The notes under the pieces are model-generated. The model saw only the letters and a list, made by a program, of their open reading frames with translations. It had not been told where the DNA came from and made no database searches. From assembly GCA_037190145.1 (NCBI GenBank), contig JBBCJU010000010.1, positions 248,001 through 312,000 on the forward strand: a stretch of DNA of 64,000 bases, written 5' to 3'. The DNA comes from 55-13 sp037190145 (GTDB lineage: Bacteria > Armatimonadota > Fimbriimonadia > Fimbriimonadales > Fimbriimonadaceae). Of this stretch, positions 17,041 through 26,190 are shown piece by piece (the first letter of the stretch is position 1; each line of letters begins with the position of its first letter). The position numbers were made by a program, and so were the translations under genes.

Positions 17041-19299
17041 CTAGGCTTGAAGAGATTTGAGGATCGCAATGGCGTATGCTTTGTCCAGGGCATCATTACC
17101 CACCTCACACCGCGCGCTCAGGAGGCAAGCTGGGCAACCTTCTGTACAAGGGCAGGTTTGAAGGAGCTGTAACGCACCTCGAATCCAACCGGTAAAGGAC
17201 TCGAACAGTTTTTCGCACAGCCCTACACCACCGGGAGTTTGATCAAAAACGAAGACCGCCGGTCCCAGACAATCGGGATGGAATGCGTACCAGGAACTCC
17301 CGATGTCCCCTCGATCACATCCGGCGAGTAAAGGGGCAAGGGCCATCAGGGCATGCTCAACACCATGTACTCCGCCCAGGAATCGAGCAGGATCATCTGA
17401 GTCACGTGCATTGGGCAATGTTATGGCGATGGCCATCGTCTCGTAAGTTTCAGGAGGAAGGTCGAGCTCCTCTGTTCCGAGCACGGTATCTCCATCCAAA
17501 GATTTGGACCGAAAGCCAGTAACGATAGAGGTGACACTTGCCCCACTAAGGGCAGCATGAGGTTGCTTGCGGATAAGAACCTTTGGCTCAATGGCGGTCT
17601 GGACGGTAGGTTGAGTGTAATACTGCACGTCCACTGCTTCCATGTGTGCGATCCCGACATCCAGGTCCAGGCCGATTCCGATGTAGGTAGCGCCCCGATG
17701 GAGATAAATGGCGCCTTCATGGGCATATTGCATTGCCCGCCATGGTTCCATAGTGCCGAGTTCTCCCCCATTGTGCAGCAGGATAACTTGGCGACCTCGA
17801 GTTCCCCGGATATTGACATTAGGTGCGGGCGGCTCATGGCTCGGATAGAAGAACATGCCGTTTCGAAAGCTGAGTTCACCATTGCGATCCATCGATTCCG
17901 CTAACTCCAAGGCATTGGGAGCAAATGCTTCTAGCTCAGATGGGCGGATTGGACGTTCGTGCGCTGCGCATAGGAGTTGTGGAGCCAGGATGTAAGGATT
18001 CCCAGGGTGGATGGCGACGCTCTCATTCTTTGCATCCATGACAACCTCTGGATTTCGAATTAGGTACTGCTCCAAGGCATCGTTGTGGGCAACCATGATT
18101 GCAAGGCCATCATGAGTTCCTCGACCCGCTCTTCCGGCCTGCTGATAGTAGCTGGCAATGGAGCCTGGGTAGCCATTCATGATGACGGTATCCAGGCTTC
18201 CGATATCCACACCGAGTTCCATTGCGTTAGTGGCACTCAGCGCCAAGAGGTCGCCTTTATGGATGGCTTTTTCAATCTGACGACGCTCTTTCGGTGTGTA
18301 ACCAGCTCGGTAGCTCTCCACTTTCTTAGGATCTACATGACCCTGTTTTGCTAGGCGATCACGAGTGTATTTCAGTACAAGTTCGGCGGATACGCGGGCT
18401 CGACTAAACGCCAGAGTTCGTTGCCCCAATTCCGTAAACATGGTCAAGGCTTCACTTGAGACAACGTTAGGACTCATACGTTGTCCTTCGCCGATTTCGG
18501 GCGGATTCCAAAAGACAAAAGTTCTTTTACCCTTCGGCGATCCATCTTCATTAATCAGGGCTGCTTTCCTGCCAGTTAGTCTTTCAAAGAGTTCTGTTGG
18601 GTTGCCGATGGTCGCACTGCAGGCAATGATTTGAGGTCGAGATCGGTGCCATTCGCAGAGTCGTAATAGGCGACGTAGCACACTGGCGACATTAGAACCA
18701 AAGACGCCGCGGTACACGTGCATTTCATCGATAACGATGAGGCGAAGGGACTTGAGGAACTTAGTCCAAAGTTCATGACCTGGCAAGATGCCGATATGGA
18801 GCATGTCGGGATTCGTGAGAACAATATGGGCCAGCTTCCGTATGGAACTACGTTGGCTAGTGGGAGTATCCCCATCATAGGTTCCAGCGCGTAAGCTCGT
18901 GGGCAAGAGTTGCTCTAGTCGTGCTTGTTGATCTTGAGCAAGGGCCTTGGTGGGGAAGAGGTAAAGCATCCGCGCTGCGGGCTCAGTAAGGCCAAACTGA
19001 ATTGCAGGCAGGTTGTAGCAGAGAGTCTTTCCACTATTGGTACCCGTAACCACCACCAAATCTTTTCCTTCCATGGCGGCATCATAAGCTTGAGCCTGGT
19101 GGCTGAAGAGGGAGTTTAAACCTCGCACTTTCAACTGATCTGCCAAAGCCGAATGCATTGGCAGATGGGTAGATGCAAAGACCGGTTCTTGAGGTGGAAA
19201 CTCCTCTACGTGGGCTATTTGATCTTTGAGTGCCTGATCGTGGAGAAGCTGATCCCAGCTAGGCGAACTAATCCTCGTCGTCTCGTTCGACAAGGTCAT
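17041..19299 (-). CDS. DEAD/DEAH-box helicase with C-terminal DUF1998/MZB zinc domain (MrfA/YprA-like)
   Basis: This 752-residue superfamily 2 helicase has Walker A VTGTNSGKTLCY (about 83-94), DEAH-type box VIDEMHVYRG, motif III ACSATIGNP and motif VI QQAGRAGRG. The C-terminal DUF1998 region ends in a four-Cys cluster (CPCTEGCPACLLSARC). Length and layout match Bacillus MrfA (YprA), a helicase of mitomycin-lesion repair; the partner exonuclease MrfB is not adjacent here. The ATG start at 19299 lies inside the end of tatC, a 32-base overlap. Confidence 0.92.
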   Translation of the reverse strand: MTLSNETTRISSPSWDQLLHDQALKDQIAHVEEFPPQEPVFASTHLPMHSALADQLKVRGLNSLFSHQAQAYDAAMEGKDLVVVTGTNSGKTLCYNLPAIQFGLTEPAARMLYLFPTKALAQDQQARLEQLLPTSLRAGTYDGDTPTSQRSSIRKLAHIVLTNPDMLHIGILPGHELWTKFLKSLRLIVIDEMHVYRGVFGSNVASVLRRLLRLCEWHRSRPQIIACSATIGNPTELFERLTGRKAALINEDGSPKGKRTFVFWNPPEIGEGQRMSPNVVSSEALTMFTELGQRTLAFSRARVSAELVLKYTRDRLAKQGHVDPKKVESYRAGYTPKERRQIEKAIHKGDLLALSATNAMELGVDIGSLDTVIMNGYPGSIASYYQQAGRAGRGTHDGLAIMVAHNDALEQYLIRNPEVVMDAKNESVAIHPGNPYILAPQLLCAAHERPIRPSELEAFAPNALELAESMDRNGELSFRNGMFFYPSHEPPAPNVNIRGTRGRQVILLHNGGELGTMEPWRAMQYAHEGAIYLHRGATYIGIGLDLDVGIAHMEAVDVQYYTQPTVQTAIEPKVLIRKQPHAALSGASVTSIVTGFRSKSLDGDTVLGTEELDLPPETYETMAIAITLPNARDSDDPARFLGGVHGVEHALMALAPLLAGCDRGDIGSSWYAFHPDCLGPAVFVFDQTPGGVGLCEKLFESFTGWIRGALQLLQTCPCTEGCPACLLSARCEVGNDALDKAYAIAILKSLQA

Positions 19300-20101
19300 C
19301 CTCGTCTACGTAATTGGGATTGTCGATGACTTTCACTTTCTTACGCTGGACAATTCGAACCGCCCAAATACTAATCAGGAAGAGAATAGCGAGCGGAATC
19401 GCCATCATCGTCATGGTGAGCGGGTCATTGCTGGGGGTCAGAATGGCTGACATGAGGAAGACGGCCACCGTTCCATGTCGCCAATACTTCACCAGAGTTT
19501 GAGCGCTGAGTAAACCAATGGCTCCAAGACCATAAACAATGACCGGCAGTTGAAAGCCTAACCCAAACGCAACCATAAGCTTAACCATGAACAAGACCAT
19601 GGAGCCCGGTTGCTGATAGAGTGAGGTGCCTGGGAACTCTTCAAGATAGGAAAGGAACCAAGCAATACCAGCAGGGAGACAGAACCAACAGAAAGTTGCT
19701 CCCATGAAGAAGAGTCCAATAGATATCGGGGCAATTCTCTTTAGAGGTTTCTTTTCAGATTCACGGAGACCTGGTGCAACAAAGCCCCAGATTTGGTTCA
19801 TGACAAACGGTAGTGCTAAGACTAAGCCCAGCACAAAGCTGAACTGCATCTTGAACATGAACATTTGGGTGAAGTGTGTGAAGACTTCTTCGTATTTGTT
19901 CGCCGGAACACCCGCTGCTTTCCGCCCGGCTTCAACAAGATTGTTAAACTGGGCATATACCGGTTCTTGAACAAACCATCCAATCACCCAGCCGATCACA
20001 ATTGCGGAAATGCTCCGGACAAGCCTTGTCCGAAGCTCTTCTAAGTGCTCGATTAAAGTAGCACGAAACTCCTCTGGGTCTTGGCCAGAGGAGTTTCCCA
20101 T
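19268..20101 (-). CDS. tatC: Sec-independent protein translocase subunit TatC
   Basis: The protein is about 277 residues from the ATG at 20101 (an upstream TTG at 20128 would add nine). The N-terminal ATLIEHLEELRTRLVRS is the conserved TatC entry motif, followed by six transmembrane segments including FVAPGLRESEKK in the second cytoplasmic/periplasmic loop region. It is the receptor for twin-arginine signal peptides. The C-terminal tail is strikingly acidic (NYVDEDDLVERDDED). tatA/tatB are not in the window. Confidence 0.95.
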   Translation of the reverse strand: MGNSSGQDPEEFRATLIEHLEELRTRLVRSISAIVIGWVIGWFVQEPVYAQFNNLVEAGRKAAGVPANKYEEVFTHFTQMFMFKMQFSFVLGLVLALPFVMNQIWGFVAPGLRESEKKPLKRIAPISIGLFFMGATFCWFCLPAGIAWFLSYLEEFPGTSLYQQPGSMVLFMVKLMVAFGLGFQLPVIVYGLGAIGLLSAQTLVKYWRHGTVAVFLMSAILTPSNDPLTMTMMAIPLAILFLISIWAVRIVQRKKVKVIDNPNYVDEDDLVERDDED

Positions 20102-20140
20102 CGTCGTCAATTTCGGTTGAGCGCCCAAAGCGTCCTCAGT

Positions 20141-21589
20141 TTACTTCTCTAAGATGAAGATTGATTGCTGTCGGATGCGTAACCACTGAACTTGTGGAGT
20201 TCCCGAGCCACCAGATCGTCCACCAGGACCACCGAATCCACCAGGGCCTTGAGGACCAAATCCGCCTGACTGAGGCCCGCCACCTGCGGGAGGTCGGGGA
20301 CCACCCATAGGTCGTTGCTTCTCACTGCCTGGAGGCATCATGCCACCACCTGGTCCGCCAGGTCCACGGCTTGGTCCGCTGGGGCCCATGCTTGGACCAC
20401 TTGGGCCAAATCCACCAGGGCCCTGACCACCGCCTTGACTTTCCATTTTTCGGTCTGTAGTTATATCGCGGACTCGCTTGATAACGACTCCACGGTCGAT
20501 TGCAAACCAAATGGTCTCGCTCATTTCGACTTTATCATCCGCAAAAGCGCTACCAGCTGCAGCCAGTGCTTTCCCTTCAAGGCTTGTAGTTCCAGAAGTG
20601 ATCGTGTTCTTGATCTTGGCGCAAGGGTAACCCATCTCCCACTCGACTCCAATAAACTCACCTCTAGCCGGGTATTTACTGGTAACTCGAGTCATCTCAT
20701 CAAGTTTATCAAGTTCTAATCGACCATTCTGGAAGCGAGACTGCCAGGATTCACCAGGCCGAACTGCTTTCTGAGGCAAGGTGGGCAGTGGGAATGTTGC
20801 ATACAGATTCATGCGAACATCCTCGCCGGTACTACCAACTTGACCATCGATTCCAAAATAGTTGGGTACGGCACCAAAGACTTCGTGACCTGTGTTTGAG
20901 ATGCGCATATACACAGGGGCCATCATATAGTCGTAGTACCGCTTTGGCTCTGAGTCGGTCGAAGTCGTCAGAACTGCATAGTCCTTACCCTGCTGTGGCA
21001 GAGCTTGCATTCGAACAAGCCCGTCGCCATTGCCGTAGGAGTTGTCGGTTGCGTAAAGAAGACGAATTTTCTCTGAATCTAGCGGAAGCTCTGCTGGACG
21101 ACCACCTGCACGGTTTTGTGTACCGGTAATGGTTGAAACTGCTGTTCTCTGTTGAAGCGTATAGGTTAAAGCAGTCTTGGGTCGGAATTTATAGCGAAGC
21201 TTGAAACCACCGGCTGGAATAGCAATGCTGGCAGAGTTTGCTACATTCACGCTGATGGATGAACGATCTACGATGCGAGGATTCTCAGCGTAGTCCACAT
21301 AAAGGACTAACTCAAGATTCACTTTGCCATCGGCAATGCCGCGCCCTTTCGTATCCAATGTGTAGGTGTAGTATTGGCCAGTCATAGGAGGCACAACCGC
21401 CTCAATGAACTTTCCGTTTAGGAATACACCAATGTAGCCACCTTGAGGGATGCTGTTCTTAGGGATGAGAACGTTAACTTTCTCCCTAACCTTAGATCCG
21501 TCGGCTGGCCGAACAATGGTGAATGGAGCCTGCGCATAGGCTGCACCTACCACTGCCATGAACACTAGAGCAACAAAAGATCGCTTCAT
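20141..21589 (-). CDS. Secreted protein with Pro/Gly-rich C-terminal region
   Basis: This 482-residue protein has a clear signal peptide (MKRSFVALVFMAVVGAAYAQ). Residues 25-390 are beta-rich with no family I recognise; segments such as PGESWQSRFQNG and EKIRLLYATDNS suggest an extracytoplasmic globular domain. Residues about 395-465 are low-complexity Gly/Pro/Ser-rich repeats (units of GPGG, GPSGPS), and the chain ends in a short ordered strand (VQWLRIRQQSIFILEK). It lies 39 bases upstream of tatC in the same direction but has no twin-arginine motif. Function unknown. Confidence 0.8.
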   Translation of the reverse strand: MKRSFVALVFMAVVGAAYAQAPFTIVRPADGSKVREKVNVLIPKNSIPQGGYIGVFLNGKFIEAVVPPMTGQYYTYTLDTKGRGIADGKVNLELVLYVDYAENPRIVDRSSISVNVANSASIAIPAGGFKLRYKFRPKTALTYTLQQRTAVSTITGTQNRAGGRPAELPLDSEKIRLLYATDNSYGNGDGLVRMQALPQQGKDYAVLTTSTDSEPKRYYDYMMAPVYMRISNTGHEVFGAVPNYFGIDGQVGSTGEDVRMNLYATFPLPTLPQKAVRPGESWQSRFQNGRLELDKLDEMTRVTSKYPARGEFIGVEWEMGYPCAKIKNTITSGTTSLEGKALAAAGSAFADDKVEMSETIWFAIDRGVVIKRVRDITTDRKMESQGGGQGPGGFGPSGPSMGPSGPSRGPGGPGGGMMPPGSEKQRPMGGPRPPAGGGPQSGGFGPQGPGGFGGPGGRSGGSGTPQVQWLRIRQQSIFILEK

Positions 21590-21758
21590 TCAGAGTCCTC
21601 CGAGAATCCCATCGGGACACTCGTAATCGTTAAGCATTATGACGCTGTTTTGGGATGACAGGTCACATATTCCGTAAACCAAATTGGTTTTTATGCATCT
21701 TGCGATCCTCACGTGCCTGGTAAAGCTATACGGGTGTCCACCATAATAGAAGGCAGAA

Positions 21759-23984
21759 ATGACCGCCGCACTTGATCTTGACTCCCTGAATCCCGAACAA
21801 AGGGAAGCGGTTGTATGGCCCGGCGGGCCAATGCTTATCTTTGCCGGGGCGGGGTCGGGCAAAACACGCGTAATTACTCACCGGATCGCAAAACTCATCC
21901 AAGACGGCATATATCCATCGCGAATCCTCGCTGTAACATTCACAAACAAGGCTGCGCGGGAAATGAAGGAGCGAGTTGCCAGCTTGGTTGGAGATCGAGC
22001 CAATACGATGTGGATTGGAACGTTCCACAGCCTGTGTGCTCGAATGCTTCGCATTGATGGCAAGAACATTGGCATTGATCCTAATTTCGTTATCTATGAC
22101 GATGGTGACCAAGTTTCGCTGGTTCGAGAGATTTTCAAAGCAAAGAAGATTGATGACAAGTCAATCCAACCTCGGAGCGTATTGCATGAAATATCGAACG
22201 CGAAGGAAAAACTTTTAACCCCAGAGACCTACTCTGAAAAAGCCACTGGCTTCTTCGAGCGCATCGTTGCTGATGTTTACAAGTCATACAATTCGCTGCT
22301 GTCCAAGGCTAATGCCCTGGACTTCGACGATATCCTTTTCTACACGGTTCGTTTGCTAGAGCAACGGGCAGATGTTTTGGAGAAATACCAAGAGCGGTTT
22401 CTGCACGTGCTGGTCGACGAGTACCAGGATGTCAACTACGCTCAATATCAGATTGTTAATCTCATATCCGGCAAGCATCGAAATATCGTAGTAGTGGGGG
22501 ACGATGATCAATCGATCTACGCTTGGCGAGGAGCCGACGTCTCGCTCATCCTTCGCTTTGGATCAGATCACCCCGACGCCAAAATTGTAAAGCTAGAGCA
22601 AAATTACCGCTCTACCAAGAACATTCTCGCCGCCGCCAATGCGGTGATTCAAAAGAATCGAGGACGGGCTAGCAAAGAGCTTTGGACCGATAATGAAGAA
22701 GGCGCAGCCATTACTTTGACTCAAGCCGGCACGGAGCAAGATGAGTCCATGATGGTGGCAGATGCCATTTTGAAGGATGTGCGGATGGGTCGCCGAAACT
22801 ACGGTGATTTCGCGGTTTTGTACAGAACAAACGCCCAGTCTCGTGTTGTAGAAGAAGCCTTTCTCACCATGCGGCTTCCCCATGTTCTGGTAGGCGGAGT
22901 TCGATTCTATGAACGTAAGGAGATCAAAGATATGCTGTCTTATCTCCGACTCACCTTTAATGTGCGAGATGATATAGCGGTTAAGCGTGTGGCAAACGTC
23001 CCCCCTCGTGGCATTGGCCCCGGAGCCTGGTCTGCCATCGAGACTTGGGCTAACGAAAGGAATCTAACGTTGTGGGATTCTTTGCGTGAGCAAGAAGTGC
23101 AATCGATGTTGCCAAAGAAGACTGCAGGCGGAATTCGAGCGTTCCTGGGAGCGCTGCAAGAAGCCGCCGACTTAGCGGAAAAGGGACCCGTTACCCCGGT
23201 TCTCCGTATGCTCATGTCTAGTTCAGGTTACTTAGACATGCTTCGAGAAGACCGGTCTGATGATTCTGTTTCTCGTCTTGAGAACCTGCAAGAGTTGATC
23301 AATGTAACTAATGAGTACGACGCCACTTCTGAGGAGCCTTCTCTGGGCGGGTTTTTGGAGAGCGTTTCGTTAGTTGCGGATGTGGATAAGCTTAATGAAG
23401 GAGGGGAAGCGGTGACGCTCATGACGCTTCACTCTGCAAAGGGGCTTGAGTTTCCCGTTGTGTACTTGGTTGGCTTGGAAGAAGGTGTTTTTCCACATTC
23501 CCGTTCGCTTACATCCGATTCTGAGATTGAAGAGGAGAGAAGGCTGTGTTATGTAGGTATGACCCGAGCTCGAGAAGAATTGCATCTGGCTCATGCCCAT
23601 CGAAGATCACTTTACGGACAACCGAATTTCAATCGCCGATCAAGATTCCTGGATGATCTTCCCCCGGAGCTTCTGGATACTTTGTCCCACTCTGGATATG
23701 CCATGCCACCAGAACAAAGATCGGTTTATCAGGAGCGGTCGGGAACATATGTGACACCTAATCCGGGAGCCTCGCTGTTTGAAGAAAAACCAACATTGCG
23801 AAGTCCCAGCTATAAGCCGCCCTTCGAGATTGGGCAAAAAGTTCGCCACGCAAAATTTGGCATCGGTGTCGTTGTCGCTTGTAATCCTATCAAAAACGAT
23901 ACTGAGGTGACTGTCGCGTTTCCAGGAGTAGTTGGTGTGAAGAAACTGGCTCAAAGCTTTGCCAAACTTGAGGCCGTAGCATGA
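21759..23984 (+). CDS. pcrA: ATP-dependent DNA helicase UvrD/PcrA
   Basis: This is a 741-residue superfamily 1A helicase. Motifs in order: Q-motif LNPEQREAV (about 10-18), Walker A FAGAGSGKTRVI, DEYQDVNYAQ, GDDDQSIYAWRGAD, EQNYRST, TLHSAKGLEFPVV and GMTRAREELHLAHA. A C-terminal Tudor-like tail (IGQKVRHAKFGIGVVV), which contacts RNA polymerase in PcrA, is present. It unwinds DNA 3'-5' in repair, replication restart and transcription-conflict resolution. AAGGCAG precedes the ATG. The stop overlaps the next gene by four bases. Confidence 0.97.
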   Translation: MTAALDLDSLNPEQREAVVWPGGPMLIFAGAGSGKTRVITHRIAKLIQDGIYPSRILAVTFTNKAAREMKERVASLVGDRANTMWIGTFHSLCARMLRIDGKNIGIDPNFVIYDDGDQVSLVREIFKAKKIDDKSIQPRSVLHEISNAKEKLLTPETYSEKATGFFERIVADVYKSYNSLLSKANALDFDDILFYTVRLLEQRADVLEKYQERFLHVLVDEYQDVNYAQYQIVNLISGKHRNIVVVGDDDQSIYAWRGADVSLILRFGSDHPDAKIVKLEQNYRSTKNILAAANAVIQKNRGRASKELWTDNEEGAAITLTQAGTEQDESMMVADAILKDVRMGRRNYGDFAVLYRTNAQSRVVEEAFLTMRLPHVLVGGVRFYERKEIKDMLSYLRLTFNVRDDIAVKRVANVPPRGIGPGAWSAIETWANERNLTLWDSLREQEVQSMLPKKTAGGIRAFLGALQEAADLAEKGPVTPVLRMLMSSSGYLDMLREDRSDDSVSRLENLQELINVTNEYDATSEEPSLGGFLESVSLVADVDKLNEGGEAVTLMTLHSAKGLEFPVVYLVGLEEGVFPHSRSLTSDSEIEEERRLCYVGMTRAREELHLAHAHRRSLYGQPNFNRRSRFLDDLPPELLDTLSHSGYAMPPEQRSVYQERSGTYVTPNPGASLFEEKPTLRSPSYKPPFEIGQKVRHAKFGIGVVVACNPIKNDTEVTVAFPGVVGVKKLAQSFAKLEAVA

Positions 23985-24541
23985 AAAAAAATTGGATATG
24001 GGTAGGAGTGCTGTTGGTTGGTTGTGGCGGTTCGCACGACATCATGCCCCTAGAAGTGGGTCAACGCTTTAGCTACCAAGTTTCCACGAATTTTAACAGT
24101 TACACCGCGGAGGTTAAGGTCGCAAGAAAGGCGTCTGTAGCTGGGTTAGAAGGTTTTGTCCTTTCTGGACCTACCGGCGAAAACCACCTTGCTTGGCGCA
24201 ATGATGTCCTGGTGGGCGAGCGATTTGCCAACACAAGGCTGTCTCCCGCAATTCCTCTTCTGGTGGATACTCAGGGGCGAGTCCGTAGGTATTGGACAGG
24301 CAAAGTGCAGGGTGCGTGGGGCACTTTTGAGGGAAATGCCACGCTGAATCAGGCTCCATCTGAAGAAACCATTGGCGGTCGAAAAGTAAAAGTCACAAAG
24401 ACCGAGCTTACAATCAACAATCCTAAAGGTAAGAGTATTCGGGTTCGCACCTTGTTTCAGCCTGGTGCTGGCATCGTATCCCAGCATCAGTGGATTGGTG
24501 GCGACCTCGTTGTGCAATTAACCTGGCTCAGCGGCACCTAG
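23981..24541 (+). CDS. Predicted lipoprotein, unknown function
   Basis: This 186-residue protein has a short lipoprotein signal (MKKNWIWVGVLLVGCGG; lipobox LVGC). The mature part is beta-rich (VGQRFSYQVSTNFNSYTAEVKV) and resembles the small lipoproteins that hold LolA/LolB-like or DUF-type barrels, but no family is certain. Its ATG overlaps the pcrA stop, so it is translationally coupled to the helicase, probably an accident of compact packing rather than a functional link. Confidence 0.75.
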   Translation: MKKNWIWVGVLLVGCGGSHDIMPLEVGQRFSYQVSTNFNSYTAEVKVARKASVAGLEGFVLSGPTGENHLAWRNDVLVGERFANTRLSPAIPLLVDTQGRVRRYWTGKVQGAWGTFEGNATLNQAPSEETIGGRKVKVTKTELTINNPKGKSIRVRTLFQPGAGIVSQHQWIGGDLVVQLTWLSGT

Positions 24542-24606
24542 TCAGGAGCGGTATTCTCACATCCGGGCATTGTTATAGGAATACGCTAGGAATGCCGAGT
24601 GTTTGA

Positions 24607-25308
24607 ATGGAAGCAATGGAACAACCTGCACTTGTCGAAGCGGCCAAAATGGTCACCCTAAAAGAAGTTCGTGCGAACCCTAAGGTTCGAAAACTGATTG
24701 ACGGTGCCAACGAAGTGATGAGGGCGATGGGCTACACCGAGCATGGTCATCGACATGTTGGAGTAGTGTCCAGCATCACTGCCTATATCATGCGTGGCCT
24801 AGATCTTCCCGCACGAGAGGTTGAGTTGGGGCAGATTGCGGGATACCTTCACGACATTGGCAATGTCATAAACCGTATGAATCACCCGATTTCGGGAGCT
24901 AACATTGCCTTCACCATCCTAAATGAAATGGGCATGGATCCTGCCGAGATCGCTCCAATCTTAGGAGCAATTGGCAACCACGAGGAACTGGCTGGCTCTC
25001 CAATCTCAAACATGTCAGCGGCATTGATTATTGCGGACAAGAGTGATGTTCACTACAGTCGCGTTCAAAACCCTATCATTGAAACATTTGATATTCACGA
25101 CCGGGTGAATTCTGCCGTCCAAAAAAGCCGCGTTGAAATGCGGCCTGAAGAGCACGCGATTGAGCTGATTCTCGAAATTGATACTAATCAAGCAACGGTT
25201 ATGGAGTATTTCGAAATCTTCCTCAGTCGCATGGTCATGTGCCGCAAATCTGCCGAAGTAATTGGCTATAAGTTCGCGCTGAGTGTGAACGGCACGTATT
25301 TAGAATAG
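24607..25308 (+). CDS. HD-domain phosphohydrolase
   Basis: This 233-residue protein has metal-binding HD-superfamily residues: His in HGHRHVG (about 40-45), the His-Asp doublet in GYLHDIGNVINRM (about 81-82), a His in AIGNHEELAG and the Asp in LIIADKSDVHY. Such proteins hydrolyse phosphate esters of nucleotides or signalling molecules. A terminator hairpin follows immediately. No partner domain is fused, and the substrate is unknown. Confidence 0.88.
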   Translation: MEAMEQPALVEAAKMVTLKEVRANPKVRKLIDGANEVMRAMGYTEHGHRHVGVVSSITAYIMRGLDLPAREVELGQIAGYLHDIGNVINRMNHPISGANIAFTILNEMGMDPAEIAPILGAIGNHEELAGSPISNMSAALIIADKSDVHYSRVQNPIIETFDIHDRVNSAVQKSRVEMRPEEHAIELILEIDTNQATVMEYFEIFLSRMVMCRKSAEVIGYKFALSVNGTYLE

Positions 25309-25334
25309 AGAAGCCCAGTCTACGCTGGGCTTCT
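25309..25334. terminator. Bidirectional terminator hairpin
   Basis: A perfect 10-base stem AGAAGCCCAG/CTGGGCTTCT with loop TCTACG begins right after the HD gene stop. It serves the HD gene on one strand and the convergent PEP-CTERM gene on the other. The tail is modestly T-rich. Confidence 0.8.
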
Positions 25335-25357
25335 TAGAACTTTATGACAAGCAATTT

Positions 25358-26044
25358 TTAAGCTTTCTTGCGTCGGCGAAGTAGAGCAACTGCGCCCAAG
25401 CCGAGTGCGGCAAGTGTAGCGGGTTCCGGTACGGGGGTCGCATTGATGTACCACTCTGTATATCCACCATTTAGATCGCCAGCTGCGTTATCGGAGATAT
25501 TGAGCGTCCAATCGCCTGCGGTGTTGGTGGCTAGCGAGGAAAAGGACGTAAACGTGTAAGGGTTCGCAGCATTGAAGTTATTGCTGAAGGCGAGGTAAGT
25601 GTCTGAAGGTGCACCCATGGTTCCGGTAAACGCGGCTGGCGTAACGAGTGCCCAAAGATCGGTACCTGACTCTGAGAAGGTATAGTCGAGCCCCGTGAGA
25701 TTGGCAGCATTGCTACCTGCTCCGCCAGTGGGATCATTACTGCCAAAATTTGAGGAGTCACCAACCCCTGTGGTTGTAGTTGAACCTACTCTCTGAAAGA
25801 GAGTGACTGTAATGCCATCTGGATTTGTCAAAGTGGCTGTGAGATCACCAGCCCATGTATGCTTTAGCCCGATAATTTGAATTGACTGAATACTTGTCAG
25901 CCCCGAGCCAATACTAATGGTACTAGATAGCCCGCTAGGTGTATTGTCTGGGAAAAGCCCGCCAGTGCCTGGGCCAAATTGAACTGCGAAGCTTGTACTT
26001 GTCAACGCTATACTTGCAAAGGCCATTAAAGGGAATTTATTCAT
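25358..26044 (-). CDS. PEP-CTERM sorted exoprotein with P-domain-like fold
   Basis: This 228-residue protein has a signal peptide (MNKFPLMAFASIALTSTSFA) and a classical C-terminal sorting tag: VPEPATLAALGLGAVALLRRRKKA with the PEP motif, hydrophobic span and basic end. Between them, LKHTWAGDLTATLTNPDGI and the following WTLNISDNAAGDLNG resemble the proprotein-convertase P domain, a beta sandwich. PEP-CTERM proteins are processed by exosortase and exported with exopolysaccharide; no exosortase gene is in this window. Confidence 0.88.
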   Translation of the reverse strand: MNKFPLMAFASIALTSTSFAVQFGPGTGGLFPDNTPSGLSSTISIGSGLTSIQSIQIIGLKHTWAGDLTATLTNPDGITVTLFQRVGSTTTTGVGDSSNFGSNDPTGGAGSNAANLTGLDYTFSESGTDLWALVTPAAFTGTMGAPSDTYLAFSNNFNAANPYTFTSFSSLATNTAGDWTLNISDNAAGDLNGGYTEWYINATPVPEPATLAALGLGAVALLRRRKKA

Positions 26045-26190
26045 TTATCCTCCAAAACATAAAACGCATCAACACTGATAGCGAGTACTACATCATAAGC
26101 TAGAACGGTGAATGTGCCAAGATAATTGTCAGGTCTTTACAAATGAATTAGGTGTTTTTACGTGGCATGCATCCGTTATCGAAGGATAAA

